This document shows positions 37,946 through 49,834 of a DNA stretch of 64,000 nucleotides, in pieces. The notes under the pieces were generated by a model, which saw nothing but the letters and a program-made list of their open reading frames with translations, had not been told where the DNA came from and searched no databases. The stretch's first letter is position 1, and each line of letters opens with the position of its first letter. The position numbers and the translations under genes are program-made. The stretch lies in assembly GCA_963921425.1 (NCBI GenBank), contig OY992834.1, positions 9,345,271-9,409,270 on the forward strand. The letters run 5' to 3'. The stretch is from Dryas octopetala (lineage: Eukaryota > Streptophyta > Magnoliopsida > Rosales > Rosaceae).

Positions 37946-38536
37946 CGCAAAAACTATTGCAAAACCCAAGCATCAAAATCTCACACCAAGCTATTGGTTC
38001 CTCTCTCTATCTATCTCCAAAAGTTAGAAACTGCCTTCCTCTAAAACCCTCTTTTCCTTAACTTTCAGAACTTAATCATCAAATTCTCACACTACCCAGA
38101 AAACTTTCTCTCTCTAAAACTCAAATCAACAGATTCAACTCAATTTTGCTCCTCTTTAAATCAAAATCACACACTACCCAATTCAACTTTATCACTCTAG
38201 AACCAAGATAAAAAAAAATAAACAAAGAGAAAAGCAATCAACTCCAAAAACCCACTTCTTCAATAGAGAAAATTATCAAAATCTCACACAACCCAATTCA
38301 GCCTTTCCCCTCTAGCCCTCAAATTTAACGAAATCAACAAAGAAATCACTGCCAATCTAACAAATCGAACCTCCCCAATAAAAAAAAAAAATCGAGCTTC
38401 AAACTCTCACACCCAGAAAATCAACTCCAACATTCCAAGACTTCCACCTCCTACAGTGAATCAACAGAACCAGAAAGAAAAGGAGATGCTTACAAAAGAT
38501 GAACGGAAAAACACGAAGGGGTTGTTACTCCAGGTC

Positions 38537-38542
38537 TTTATA
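38537..38542 (-). promoter_or_regulatory. TATA box of the U-box gene
   Basis: Minus-strand TATAAA, about 590 bases upstream of the start codon. The region between is pyrimidine-rich on the minus strand and has no TATA-like competitor nearer the start, so a long 5' leader of roughly 560 bases, possibly with an intron, is implied. Inferred from sequence only. Confidence 0.4.
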
Positions 38543-40304
38543 GATATGATTGGGGCCAAAAGAGATTGCTTGTCTTGAGGCTCCAATGATTGTGCAATAC
38601 AAACAGAGTCTTACTTTTTTTTTTTTTTTGGCCACAGAGTCTTACTTATATTACAGCATATTGTATATCAAAAACTCAGGGAAGTTGCATAAACAATTCC
38701 ATGGCGGGCTCCATTTTTCTTTAGTCTACTCACTGCGAAATTATAACGTGAGTTTCATTCGTAAAAAATAAATATATTTATCATTCTAATTTTTAAAGTA
38801 AATTTATTTACCATTAAAGACCGTAAGATAGACTTTAAAATAATTTATTAAAAAAAATTATCTCCTAGCACTACTGAATGTAAATAGCATTTTAGGGGAT
38901 TTACCGGTTTAGTGATACAAAATGAGTTTTGGAGAACAAAATAAGGCATGGCAGTTTATGAACCAAGTTCGAACAAGTCAAGCTATCTCATGACGAAATT
39001 TGAGTTGCTCTTTAAATTGTTTCATCAGTCAAGTGCATCAAAACTCAAGCTTCACTTGTACTTTTAAGTTTTAATGAGATTAACATTTATTTAAGTTTTG
39101 TTTTGTTACTTTTACAAGTCGAGCTCCAACATATAACGTATGATACAAACTCAAGTTATAATGAGATGGTTTACTACCTTAGATAAGAGAGAAGATGAAC
39201 AAATACAATAATCTTAGAAATTATTTCCATGACAACTCTAATTATCCCAATTTTTTTTCAACTATTATTTTTCAACTTAAATTGCATTCATATATTAGAT
39301 TGTTCAAATGAATTGATATCACGCAAATTGGAAAATAAAAATGCAATTGTTAAGATAGCATAGTTGAAAAAATCGTTTAATTGCCCTTTTTATCTAAGTT
39401 CGATCTCCTCTTTCGAGTCAAAATAAACAAAAAATTGGGGCATTAAACATTTTTCTTATTTTCAATAAACCATATGAATGATATGTCCATCAAACAAACT
39501 ACTGGTCATCAAGACGGACGTTGATTAAAGTAAGGACCATTGTAAGTTTGTTGACTTGCACACTATGTAATTGTTACTCACCCAACAAAAATATTCAAAG
39601 TCAACAGGTACGGAGGAAGAGTGGGCCATGGGTGCCAACTGCCAAGGAATAATGGAATATTCTCTCGCGGATCTTTGAATCTTTGACCATCTCCTCCTTG
39701 GAACCGCCGCGAATGGTTTGACCCCGCCATTTGGAGAAAGCCAAAGATCCCATGATATCGATTTTACTCGTCCTCTCTGTGATCGCCTGCTCAACAACAG
39801 TAACTGTCTCCACCTTGTTTGTTTTTTACTCTATTGTTTTAATTATAAAAATAATATTTAATTTCTCAACATTTTAGGACCTACTAGACTCCGTCCACAT
39901 CTAGTTAACATTTGTTTGTGTTAGAAGAATTCTAACCTTTAATCTATATATTATAATCATCTTACCGGCCATTTCTTATTATATAGACTAATTTCAAGAG
40001 CTTTTAACCTTGTGTTAGTCTCTTAATACACGCAAGTGTAATACCACACTACTAATAATTTACCCATAATTATAATGATAGTTTTTTTTTTTTTTTGAGA
40101 ATAATTATAATGATAGTTAACCACAAAAGTCCACATCTCGTTAATATTTTGTTATATTAGAAGAAATTTAACTTTTGATCTATCATAATCATCTTACCTT
40201 AACTTACCACTTATAATTCCAAAAGTTTTTAACCACAACTATTTATGAGTGCGTGTCAATTAGTTTTTATTTTGTATATTAAGGTGTGCTTTACACCTGT
40301 AACA
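38543..40304. other. Intergenic region with a diverged direct duplication
   Basis: No gene is confirmed. A block at about 39888-40010 (TCCACATCTAGTTAACATTTG ... ATAATCATCTTACC) recurs in diverged form at about 40128-40235. A 70-codon minus-strand frame at 39601-39813 is not recognised. Confidence 0.45.
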
Positions 40305-40313
40305 TAATAACTC

Positions 40314-41706
40314 GGGTAATTTAAATTAAATAGCTAGCCTCATTTAATCAAACTCAAGTTTTTTGACCCCTAATCCAAAAACTTACTTTAATAGCTTTTT
40401 TGTATTTTATGTGACCAAAATACTCCTCTATATATATATTTTATAGACCGAAAATTTCACTAATAGACCAAAACATTCATATCTCTTCCCCACGTGATGA
40501 CTCTTTGATGAACAAAAACCAGATCTATAACTTTACCCAAAAACAAAACAAAAGCTATTATAGCTCATCAAATATAGCTTTGCCCAAAAGAAATTAAAAG
40601 AAAAAGAATAGATCGGATTTGCCTAAAAATTAAATTTTTTATAGCTCTTTGATGAACAAAAACCAAATCTATAACTTTACCCAAACCATTGTCATCACGA
40701 GCAAATCTGGTCTTTGATGAACAAAAACCATATCTATTCTTTTTCTTTTAACTTGTTGGGTGTTATATCTATATGTTTTAAATATGATCTCTCTCTCAAT
40801 TTCGTCTATGGCCTCCCCTGATCTCTCAAAACCAGATCTAAATTCAATTGAGAAGAATAAGAAAATGCAAAAATTACAGATGTGAAATTTTTAGTGGACA
40901 TGGTGGTGGAATTCGACTGTTGATTTTTTAGTGGACAGTGTAGTCGACACAAATTGTGTCGACCAAAAATTCAACCGTGTCGACCACAAATTTGACAACA
41001 ATCAGATCTGAGACAAATTCGACCATGTGTCGACCACAAATTTGACAACAATCAGATATGAGTTTTTGGGATGGGAGAGATAGAACATCATATCTGATCT
41101 CTGTGGGTGGATAAAAAATTGTGAAAACAGCAACAAAAATCAAACAAAAGCGTGACTGGTGATGACGATGAGGGTTAAAATTTTCAAAGAAAAAAAAAAA
41201 AAAAAAAAACTTTCTTTTCCCTTTTTTGATTTGGGTTTTTGGAATGGATTGGGTTTAGAGGATAGTCAAACTCAAAGCCTATGTATTTATGAAAGCAGTT
41301 GCAGAACTTATAAACGTGTTGATGCTTTGCAATTTTCCACATCTGCCATTAACAAGTCAAGATCTATGACTTTTGTTTTAACGTGTTGATCTTGGATCTT
41401 AAATCAAAACCACATTTTTTCACAATTTTCCACATTTGCCATTAACATGTTGATCTTGGATCTTGGCTGGATCTTGACTTGTGACATAACTGGAAATTAT
41501 TTAATGGCTGGAAAGAAAGCACGGTGAGAGAGAGAAGAGAGAGAAAAGATAGATAAAAATGTTACAATAACAAAAGAATTTGGTTTTTATATAAACGGCG
41601 TTATGGACATTTCACACAAAAAAGGTATAGAAAAAGTAAATTTTTTGGCTAGGGGGGTAAAAAAAGCTTGACTTTGATTAAATAGGGCTATTTATTTAAA
41701 TTACCT
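40314..41706. mobile_element. Mutator-type element, 1.4 kb, 9-bp duplication
   Basis: The left end GGGTAATTTAAATTAAATAG and the reverse complement of the right end (AGGTAATTTAAATAAATAG) match over about 65 bases, including ATTTAATCAAA.TCAAG. The exact 9-bp duplication TAATAACTC flanks it (40305-40313, 41707-41715). The interior has no transposase but several local repeats. One phrase, TTTGATGAACAAAAACCA, occurs three times (near 40506, 40650 and 40714). A 50-bp unit, TGTCGACCACAAATTTGACA, is repeated (about 40977 and 41027). Another repeat, TGTTGATCTTGGATCTT, is at about 41383 and 41448. Confidence 0.85.
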
Positions 41707-42499
41707 TAATAACTCTCTCATTCTGACTTTATAATAGTATAGATAAATTTTAGCTATTAATTATATAAGCTTAACTAATTAAAGTGATTTTTGTAAACTA
41801 CTCTAATGAAAAAATATAAATAGATATTAATTTTAAAAATGTTCTCTAAAGAAACTTGTTTTGAAATGGGAAATGTGTTTGAAAATTTCTCTAGATTATT
41901 AAAGTATGCTTCCAGCCCATTGTGGTTTTGGACTAATTAAAGTATGCTTCCTAAAAGGAGACATGGAGAGTCCTACAATGAGATAGAAATAGGATGTGGT
42001 TGGAACATGTCAAAAACCATTTGATATATCAAACAAATCCATTAGTTTGGTGAAGGGAAAATAACAAGGAAAAAACCCAATTGTGTAAGACTGTAAGAGT
42101 ACCAAAGGTTTGAGTATGTCAAAAATCTTGAAAGACTTCAGTATAATGATCGAGGAGGAAAAAGAAAACAAAGCAAAAATGAAGAACCCACTTTCCTATT
42201 ATATTCTCATTGGGGATTTGCAAGAAAAGAAAGACCAAATTGGGATATTCTCATGTCCTTTTGTCTCATTTCATTTAACGGAGTTTGAATTCATGCACTC
42301 TTGAAGTGTCTTATATGCCTTAATTTCTATATGTGTAAGTGCCTAAGTGGTAAGTACTAAGTACATTGCATTCAGCCAAAAAATTAATGACAAAATTGAC
42401 TTCCGTGAAGGTTTGCTTGTCTAGCATTATCAATTAATTCCAAACTTTTTAATTAAGATGTAGCATTGTCATCAATTAATTCAAAGCATGCATATAAAT

Positions 42500-42612
42500 G
42501 TAATCGTGTGGCGCATGCGCTTGCTAGGTTTGTGTTATCAAATTCGGATCAGCTAATGTTCATGTAAACTCGCCTAATCTATGAAAGTCTTTTTTATTCT
42601 AAAAAAAAAAAA
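42500..42612 (+). mobile_element. LINE 3' end fragment with poly(A)
   Basis: NRVAHALARFVLSNSDQLMFM and a stop codon, then about 35 bases and an A run (42601-42612). This is the same RNase H-like C terminus as at 10985-11041, so a second 5'-truncated copy of the same or a close LINE family. Confidence 0.65.
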
Positions 42613-42689
42613 GCATGCATATAAATGTTGAAAAACTTCATTTCGGACTTTATACTCATAATAAAATTCACGTTTTTGTTGAGAGTAAT

Positions 42690-43660
42690 ATGGAGTAATG
42701 TCCCACATCAAAAAACTAGAGTTTAGCATAGTATATATGCTTATAAGTCTTGGGTCTCTCCACCCATTGCCAATTAGTTTTGGGTTGGATGCTCTAATTC
42801 TATCAGTTTTATATTTGTTTTAAGCCAATTTAATTTTCAGTGCGCATTTAAATGTTGTTGAACATAAATTTTTTTCAAAAACTTAAAGGTGGATCATATT
42901 GTAAACTTAATATTAAGTAAATCATTCAAATCAATTCATAAATCCAAGACACAGAACTTCATGATTCTCACAATTACATAAGGCATAAATTTAATTCATC
43001 ATAAATACATATCTTGATCCATGAGAGCAATCTAAAAATAAAGCAAGATGAATGTTTTGATCAATCCGTAGACGAACGGTTAGTGTAGAGAAAAAAAAAT
43101 TTCTCTCTCTTAGCCTCTTTGCACGATAAAACTCTAATACGTGTTTTCTTGATGTACACAACTGATGGGTATGTACACTATTTATAGGCAGAGAGAACCA
43201 GTTTTAACCCTAATTATTTTTACCATCTATCACAGTAAAAGTTAAGGAAATTACTTCTCTTATATATTTGACCAATAGGATTCCCCAAATAACTTATTAA
43301 ACCCTATTTATGCCACATAGGTCATTTCATGTGGCCCACATACAAAATATTAATAAAATAATTTTAAATGTATTGTTTGTTTTTTAGATTACTTATCTTG
43401 TGCATAATCTATTTCATTTAGACTTATCTATTATTGACCCATTCAAATAACTATATGGATCTTTTTAGGCTTCCTTTTTTTTTTTTTCTTTTAATCAAAT
43501 TTTGGCTTCCACTTGATTATATATTTTCTAATATAAACTTATCCTAACTTTATCCTAATCATAATTTATTAACTCTAAATTTTTCTATGTGGCCGTACAT
43601 TATGTGATAGGCTGACGTGGTTTTACGAATCTACTCAAATTATAACAATCATACAATCAT
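42690..43660. mobile_element. Possible LTR retroelement remnants
   Basis: At about 42699-42830 the phrases GTCCCACATCA, CTTATAAGTCTTGGG and CATTGCCAATTAGTTTTGGG resemble a signature I associate with plant LTR-type repeats. At 43185 on the minus strand a TATAAATAG box follows a promoter-like stretch, which could be an LTR in antisense. No second LTR, primer-binding site or gag/pol frame is visible. Confidence 0.25.
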
Positions 43661-43893
43661 CTATATATTTACTCTTGGTGTGTTTGGATGGAGAAAAAAA
43701 AAAAACTCAGCATTTAAGAAATTACATGCTCTAATTTTCTTATTTGAGTTCATAAATACATAATTTTGTGGAAAAAAACTTAGAATTTGATGGCTGTAAA
43801 TTCCACCTAAATTGATATTATTTTCAAAATTTCAATTTTTTTTTTTTAAAAGTCGTGTCCACCCATCACCTTGCCAATTAATCACAATACCAC

Positions 43894-44082
43894 CATGTTG
43901 CCGCTACCACCACCACTGATATAGCTGCCGCTGTCACCACCACCTCCACAACCACTACCACCGTTGTCGCCACCGTCACCGTCACCGTCACCACCACCAC
44001 CGCCACCACCATCACTGCAACTACCACCACCACCACCACCATCGCCGCCGTCACCGCCACCTCCAACACCCCAATTTTTGCC
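43894..44082. repeat. Interrupted (CCA/CCG/TCA)n trinucleotide repeat
   Basis: Long run of CCACCA, CCGTCA and CACCAC units on the plus strand. It produces spurious proline/serine and valine/alanine frames on both strands. Confidence 0.85.
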
Positions 44083-44491
44083 GCTAACATTTCTCCCACC
44101 GCCCGTGGGCCATCACCTTTACTACCATCGTCAACTCACCACAAGAATCATTTTTATTATTGTCACCATCACCATCACTCTTTAATAAAATTACTATAAA
44201 TTCCGTATTTAAATTCCATTATAATTATATTTATTCAAACAAAAGAATTTATATATTCTAGAATTTTAAATCAACTCATTTTAAATTCCACCATTTGTGA
44301 GCTATAGCTTTAGTGGATTTATAATACCATACAGCTTGCGTGCCACTTCATTACATTTACATACAATAATTTTTCAATCCCTAGACGATTTGGAGAAAGA
44401 TCCTATTTCACTCTTATCCAAAAAAAAATGAAGAAGAGAAAAAGATAAGATTTATACGCGTTAGGTGACTGGAAAAAATTACAAACTTGTA

Positions 44492-44526
44492 CGTCTGGGC
44501 CGTCTGGCCCGTCTGGCCCGTCTGGG
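44492..44526. repeat. 10-bp tandem repeat, 3.5 units
   Basis: Units of CGTCTGGCCC repeated three and a half times, GC-rich in an AT-rich neighbourhood. Confidence 0.85.
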
Positions 44527-45873
44527 ATCTCTAATTCTCCACCTGATAATCTAAAATAATTCTCAATCAAGCGGACCCTTAAATAATGGCTTTCCAAAAT
44601 TATTTTAATATTTGACCAGATATATTCCAATCAGGAATTCTCATAATTCCGTCCCTGCACAAGTTGGAAAGTTGGATATATTTTTGGTGATAAATATCTG
44701 ATACATGAAGACAATATTAATTAATTATTTTCTTGGTCAAATATAGTTTGGAAATTAAGATCATAAAGGATGAACTTATTAATTACTGGCCTTAATTTGT
44801 CATTATCATGAAGTTTAGAATAAAAGGTAGAGAAAAGTAAGACTAAAATAAAGGGTTTATTTCATATTTAGTACCTAAACTTTGACCCTTGTCTTAATGT
44901 GGTACCTAAACTTTTATTTGTCCCAATTGAGTACCTAAATTTTTATTTTGTGTTTAATAGGTATCAAAATGAATTTTTGTTAAAATTGTCAATAAAAATT
45001 AGGGGCAATATAGTCAAAGTATATTTTAATTATTTTCTTTATATGTTTAAAATTATTAAAAAAAAAAACACACAACAAACAAAAAAAATTAAAAATTAAA
45101 ATTAAAATATAAATTTTTTGAAGTGACTATATTGCCCCTAATTTTTGTTGATAATTTTAACAGAAATTCATTTTGATACATATTAGACACAAAATAAAAG
45201 TTTAGGTACTCAATTGAGACAAATAAAAGTTTAAGTACCATATTAAGACAATGGTCAAAATTCAGGTACTAAGGCCTACCACAGTGCATCTGAAAATGTT
45301 ACCCAAAAACCCATTTTGGGTAACAAATGGGTAACAACTCCCCACAATGGGCCGGAATTTGTTACCTATATTCCCTTGTGGTCCAATGTGTTATCTATAT
45401 TTGGATAACAGTGTAACCCATTTTTTTTGTTACCCAAAATTGTGATGGCCCACCATTCAAAGACTTGCAGGAGGAGACTGACACCAAAGCTGCAATGAAT
45501 TCTTCTATTTGAATGTGATGGCCAGCACGTGAAGATCAATTAAATGGAATGATTAATTGACATGATTGAGCTGTTTTTGAAACTGCTGACCGGTCCTTGA
45601 ATCCAACGGCCCAGATCACATAGCCGTTGGATATCAAGGGCCTAGATCACTCCCATACTTTTTTTTTTTAAAATATTACTAAATTAATTGTAAAATCCAT
45701 AAAATACTCGAAAAAATTTTAAAAAATTTCAGAAAAAATTTCTAAAAATCTACCACACCCCCAACGGCTATATTCTCAAAGATTATATATATACTACACA
45801 AGATCCATGATTTTTTCATCACAAACATCAATCTTTCATACCACATTTACAAAAAAAATAAAAATTCTTTATC

Positions 45874-46825
45874 ATGGCTCCTAGAGGATGTTCTTGGGCA
45901 CAAGGTGAAGATCAAGCCCTAGTGAAGGCTTGGCTAGAGAAGTCTCCCGACGGTTGTCTTGGTGCAAATATAAGAAAAAAAGTGCTTTGGAGTGACATTT
46001 ACGCAATCTTCAAGCGTAACTTGGGGGGTGAAACCATGCGTTCGATTGGCGGCGCTAAATCACGATGGGTTGATATAGCACGGGATTGCACCAAGTTTTA
46101 TGCTTCGTTGATGGAGGCGGAGCGAATGCGCGGAAGCGGTGCAAATGATGCCAACGTGGTAAGTTTTTATTTATTTATTATTGGTATGATATTTAATTTT
46201 ATGATTGTTTATTTATTAAGGAAATTTATTTAATTTTACGATTGTTTATATATCAAGACAATTTATTTAATTTGAAGATGTTTATTTATCAAGGCAATTT
46301 TATCTAATTTTACGATAATTTATTATCAAGGCAATTTATTTAATTTGAAGATTGCTTATTTATCAAGACAATTTTATTTAATTTTACGATTGTTTATTTA
46401 TCAAGGCAATTTATTTAATTTTATTGTTGTAGTTTGCGAACGCACTTGGGAGTTTTGAAGGCAAGACTGGATCCAAGTTTGGTTTCTTACATGTTTGGGA
46501 CCTATTAAAAGAAAGTGCAAAGTATGCCGCGGCGAATACCTCGGCCCAGTTGAGTGAACCAGAGACCCTCGCCTCTGACGATTTCGACACTCCCGAGAGT
46601 GACAATAATGTATGTCCGACCATCCGAATTAGTGATGACGAACACCCACCACCATTTCAACCAATCGGTCCCTCGCGGCCAAGGCCACCAGGAAGAAACC
46701 ATTCAACGCGGGCCAAGGCCACTGAGCCCGTCCAAGCTCAAATGGTTGAGGAAGTGCATGATTTTAATGAAAATGCAAGAATAGCCATGCACCTGTGGGA
46801 AAAACCCTCCCGTTCAACCATGTGA
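45874..46825 (+). CDS. Harbinger ORF1-like Myb/SANT protein, two exons
   Basis: Exons 45874-46158 and 46433-46825 joined by a GT-AG intron give 225 residues with an intact frame from ATG to TGA. The N-terminal half has a trihelix/Myb-SANT-like layout (SWAQGEDQALVKAWLEKSPD ... VLWSDIYAIFKRNLG ... SKSRW-like GGAKSRWVDIARDCTKF). The second exon begins with the usual continuation of this family (KFGFLHVWDLLKESAKYA). Plant genomes contain many such proteins, often labelled NAM-associated or, misleadingly, GST T3-like. In Harbinger elements the ORF1 Myb-like protein partners the transposase and binds element ends. A TATA-like stretch (about 45784) lies 90 bases upstream of the start. The protein stops soon after a short ENARIAMHLWEK tail, so the C-terminal part of the family is missing or shortened. 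The intron is a tandem array. Confidence 0.75.
46190..46425. repeat. Tandem repeat filling the ORF1 intron
   Basis: About five diverged units of roughly 45 bases built on TTATTTATCAAGGCAATTT and ATTTAATTTTACGATTGTT or AATTTGAAGAT. They occupy nearly the whole intron of the Harbinger ORF1 gene. Confidence 0.7.
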
Positions 46826-47337
46826 CGAGTGTGAAACCGAACAGAAGATCTCAGATTGGTATAATTACGTGGGTGTCAATTCTTCGTCATCGGACTCCGA
46901 ATAAGAACTTCGCTTCATTTTCTGTTATGTTGAATGCAGTTGTTGTTGTTGTTTTTTCTTTTAATTATCATGTTGTTCTTGTTGTTTATGGTTGTTGAAG
47001 TTCCGATGTTGTACGGTTTATGTTTTCTAATTTATGAAGTTTCCTTATTTTAAATATATTCAATATTGACCTTATTTTAAAAATCTCATTAAAATAAGAC
47101 CAATGGTATAATTTTTATAATTATTTCAGTTTTAAATTATAAATTAAACATTACTTAATCAATATTAGCCATATTTTAAATATGTATAAAATACTGTTAT
47201 CCAAAATGGGTCACAACACCATTACTGTGAGAAATGGGTAACAGCACTATTTGTGACCCAAAATGGGTTTTGGGTAACAAAATTTGGATATCCCCATTGT
47301 GGAAGGCCTAAATATGAAAAAAAAACCCTAAAATAAA

Positions 47338-48640
47338 CATGAACTTTAGGAAGACTCTACAAGATGTGAACATGTACGCACACACAATGACACAAGTTTT
47401 GCTCTGGTGGACCCCATGCGCTGGCCGCTGCACATGGCGCAATTTGTCATGAACCTGAGGTTTAGAAAATGAAAATAACTTATCTGCCTGTCCCTGTCAA
47501 CTGGTGTCACAAAGAGAGCCCTGTCAAGTGTCAACTGGTGTCACAAAGAGAGAGAAAGGGAGAGATGAGAGAGAGAAAGGGAGAGGGGAGGATGGGGATA
47601 CCATCTGATGGTATCCCAGGAACATGCAAATCCTCTTATGAGGTTTAACATGCGATAATGTGTGGTTAATGTGTGGTTAGTGACTTAGTGTGTGGTTAAT
47701 TACCAACCCAATTACAACAAGGAGTTGCATGCATGCTCAAGTAAAGGGACAATGCTTTATCTCCTAATAAGTACTAACCTGTTACTTAATTGTAACCCAT
47801 TAGTGCAGTTACACCACATAAATTAATTTCCTAATACATACTAAACCTTATCATAATCACCAAAATAAGCCCTAACAAAATTAAACATTATAAAACAAGA
47901 TAGGAAATCTCATGGGCCAGAAACTCCACTTTACATCCACCCATATTTTTTTTTTTTTAAATATAATTTGGAGAAGGCAAATTCAAACTTAGGACATCTC
48001 TCAATATTGAGAAAAAAAATACCAATTTAAGCTACACACAACATATAGCCTTTTACACACCGGCATGCACGCATCGTTCATGGGTATATTTGATTAGTGG
48101 AAGAACCTAAAAGTAGTCCTGCTAGCTGCTAGCTAGGGCTAGTTGTTTCAAAGTTTCACGATTTATGGTGAAAGCATATTCCAAATAAGAAAAGTTTAAG
48201 TGTCTTTATTCATAGTCGATTGGTTTTTAGATTTAATGGTCACACGTGATTTTATGTTACTAGATTAATATAAGTTATTCATATGTATTTGGCTCAAATC
48301 ATGTCACACATAAAGAGTTAGTGATGTTGTTGAAATGAATATATCTAATATCGGCAATATGAAGTATTTTCTTATAAGTAGAAGCGTTTATTTTCTGTCA
48401 CTTTATTTCTTAAAAAAAAAAAAACACAGAGGCAGTTCCCAAATTTACGCTTTTATTTTTTTAATTAGAGGCACTTCTCTTATTCCGCTCCTATCTTAGT
48501 GCCCCTATAACCCATTTTTCTTGTAGTGATTTCTTCACTTTACATCTCAATATCATATATTTATATATATATATATATATATACATCAGCAATCCCTATG
48601 ATAGTGATAGAAAGCAACAGCAATTCCTATGATATATATA
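47338..48640. other. Intergenic region, no gene
   Basis: Includes an imperfect 30-bp duplication of GTCAACTGGTGTCACAAAGA (about 47499 and 47529), a GAGAGA purine run (to 47590) and a short GTGTGGTTAATG repeat (about 47660). Otherwise AT-rich with a TA run near 48560-48582. Confidence 0.45.
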
Positions 48641-48641
48641 T

Positions 48642-48872
48642 ACATGGCCTATCAAAATCAAGTCATATATAGGGTTTAGGGTATACATATATACCTTAAA
48701 CCCTATGTGTATATATATAGGATTTAGGGTATACATATATATACCCTAAACCCTAAAACCCATATATACCCTAAACCCTATATATGACTTGATTTTGATA
48801 GGCCATGTATGTATATGACTTGATTTTGATAGGCCATATATATATATATACATGGCCCATCAAAATCAAGTC
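48642..48872. repeat. Palindrome with telomere-like CCCTAAA motifs
   Basis: A core palindrome (48642-48808) has arms ACATGGCCTATCAAAATCAA and TTGATTTTGATAGGCCATGT. Between them AGGGTTTAGGG and CCCTAAACCCTA motifs face each other, separated by TATA-rich spacers. A second copy of the right arm follows at about 48811-48838 and another left-type arm at 48850-48872. The structure could fold into nested hairpins. Confidence 0.8.
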
Positions 48873-48882
48873 AATAATAATA

Positions 48883-49826
48883 GGAAGGCGATTTTTGTAC
48901 TCATTTTTTCTTCATTTACACTCCTTTAAATTTTTTAAGACTTTTTTTATATGTATTCCCAAATCTACCCTTTTATGGCTTATTGATTTATTCATTATTA
49001 ATTCGATCATTATCTAAGACATCAATATTATATGCTAAAACTTTTCAGATGGTATTTTTTCACTTCTTTCTCGTGTTTCCTGTAATGCTTTCTCTTCATA
49101 TCCAATCTTATTTGGATTTATTTATTTTTTCTCTAGTGTTTTTCATTTTTGTTAAAGGATGGCTCAAATTTGCTATAAGTGATGGGTATGAAAGCAAGGA
49201 TTATTAAGGGGAAGAAAACCATTATTATCGGGGATGACGATTATAATTGGTTGTTTCGGATAATATTTGCCTTGAGTTGTAAAGATTTGGAATAGAAAAA
49301 AAAATGAGAGGAAGATAGCAAGAAAGATCTAGAATACATAGGAAGAATGAATGAAAAAAATATCATCATAAAAATTCTAGTGTACGTGTTGATTTCTTTG
49401 AATTAGATTAATATTTATATTTGCTTATTGATTTATTTGGGTTGGGTTGCACTTGTAGAGATATGAAAAAGAAAAAAAAGAGATATTGAGAGAATATGAA
49501 AAGAAGGAAGAAAATGAAAATTTCAATACAATACAATACAACTATTAAAAAAATACTTAAAGTACTCCAATATTGTGACCATATATATGTATTTAGTGGA
49601 CAATATTAAGCAAGTTCTGGAGACAATAGTCTCCGGAGAGAAACCTAACTAGTACTAGCATGATAATAGGTTAAAAAGAGAAGACATAATACATAAATTA
49701 AAATATTTTCAAACTCAAAGAAATAAAGGGTAGAATTGGAAATATAAACAAAAAATATATAAAAAACCATTAAACAAATGTGAAGGAGTGCAAATGTGGA
49801 AAATGGGAATGTGAAAATGGCCTCCC
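48883..49826. mobile_element. Inverted-repeat element, 944 bp
   Basis: The left end GGAAGGCGATTTTTGTACTC and the reverse complement of the right end (GGGAGGCCATTTTCACATTC) continue matching over about 100 bases, with ACTCCTT and TCTACCCTTT shared. The repeat TAATAATA flanks it (48875-48882, 49827-49834), an 8-bp but low-complexity duplication. No transposase, and the superfamily is undecided (hAT or Mutator-like). Confidence 0.65.
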
Positions 49827-49834
49827 TAATAATA

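Larger units (their letters stand above)
41716..44843. other. Intergenic region with retroelement remnants and CCA repeats
   Basis: Holds a LINE 3' end (about 42500-42612), a possible LTR-derived stretch (about 42690-43660) and the CCA-rich microsatellite. Short frames such as 42110-42304 are not recognised. No host gene is supported. Confidence 0.45.
45273..47308. mobile_element. PIF/Harbinger element retaining ORF1 only
   Basis: A 2036-bp element with ends GGCCTACCACAGTG and CATTGTGGAAGGCC. It is flanked by TAA on both sides (45270-45272, 47309-47311), the 3-bp duplication of PIF/Harbinger elements. Subterminal inverted repeats contain GTTACCCAAAA and CCATTTTGGGT on both sides. The only gene is the Myb/SANT-like ORF1. 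No DDE transposase frame fits in the remaining space, so mobilisation would depend on another copy. Confidence 0.85.
44853..47328. mobile_element. Mutator-type palindromic element split by a Harbinger insertion
   Basis: The outer element begins GGGTTTATTTCATATTTAG and ends, beyond the insertion, with AATATGAAAAAAAAACCC. The exact 9-bp duplication TAAAATAAA flanks it (44844-44852, 47329-47337). Without the insertion it is a 440-bp near-complete palindrome. Its arms share GTACCTAAACTTTTATTTGTC and AGGGGCAATATAGTCA. The inner element sits 20 bases from the right end. Confidence 0.88.

Noticed and set aside
39601-39813. 70-codon minus-strand frame beginning METVTVVEQAITERTSK
   Set aside because: It resembles no family I know, has no visible partner exon or TATA box, and overlaps another equally long frame. 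It could be an orphan exon but cannot be supported.
43878-44185. Valine/alanine-rich and proline-rich frames on opposite strands
   Set aside because: They are translations of the CCA/CCG/TCA microsatellite, not genes.
48660-48790. Interstitial telomere array
   Set aside because: CCCTAAA units are few, alternate in orientation and are separated by TATA sequence, so this is a palindrome containing telomere-type motifs, not an array.
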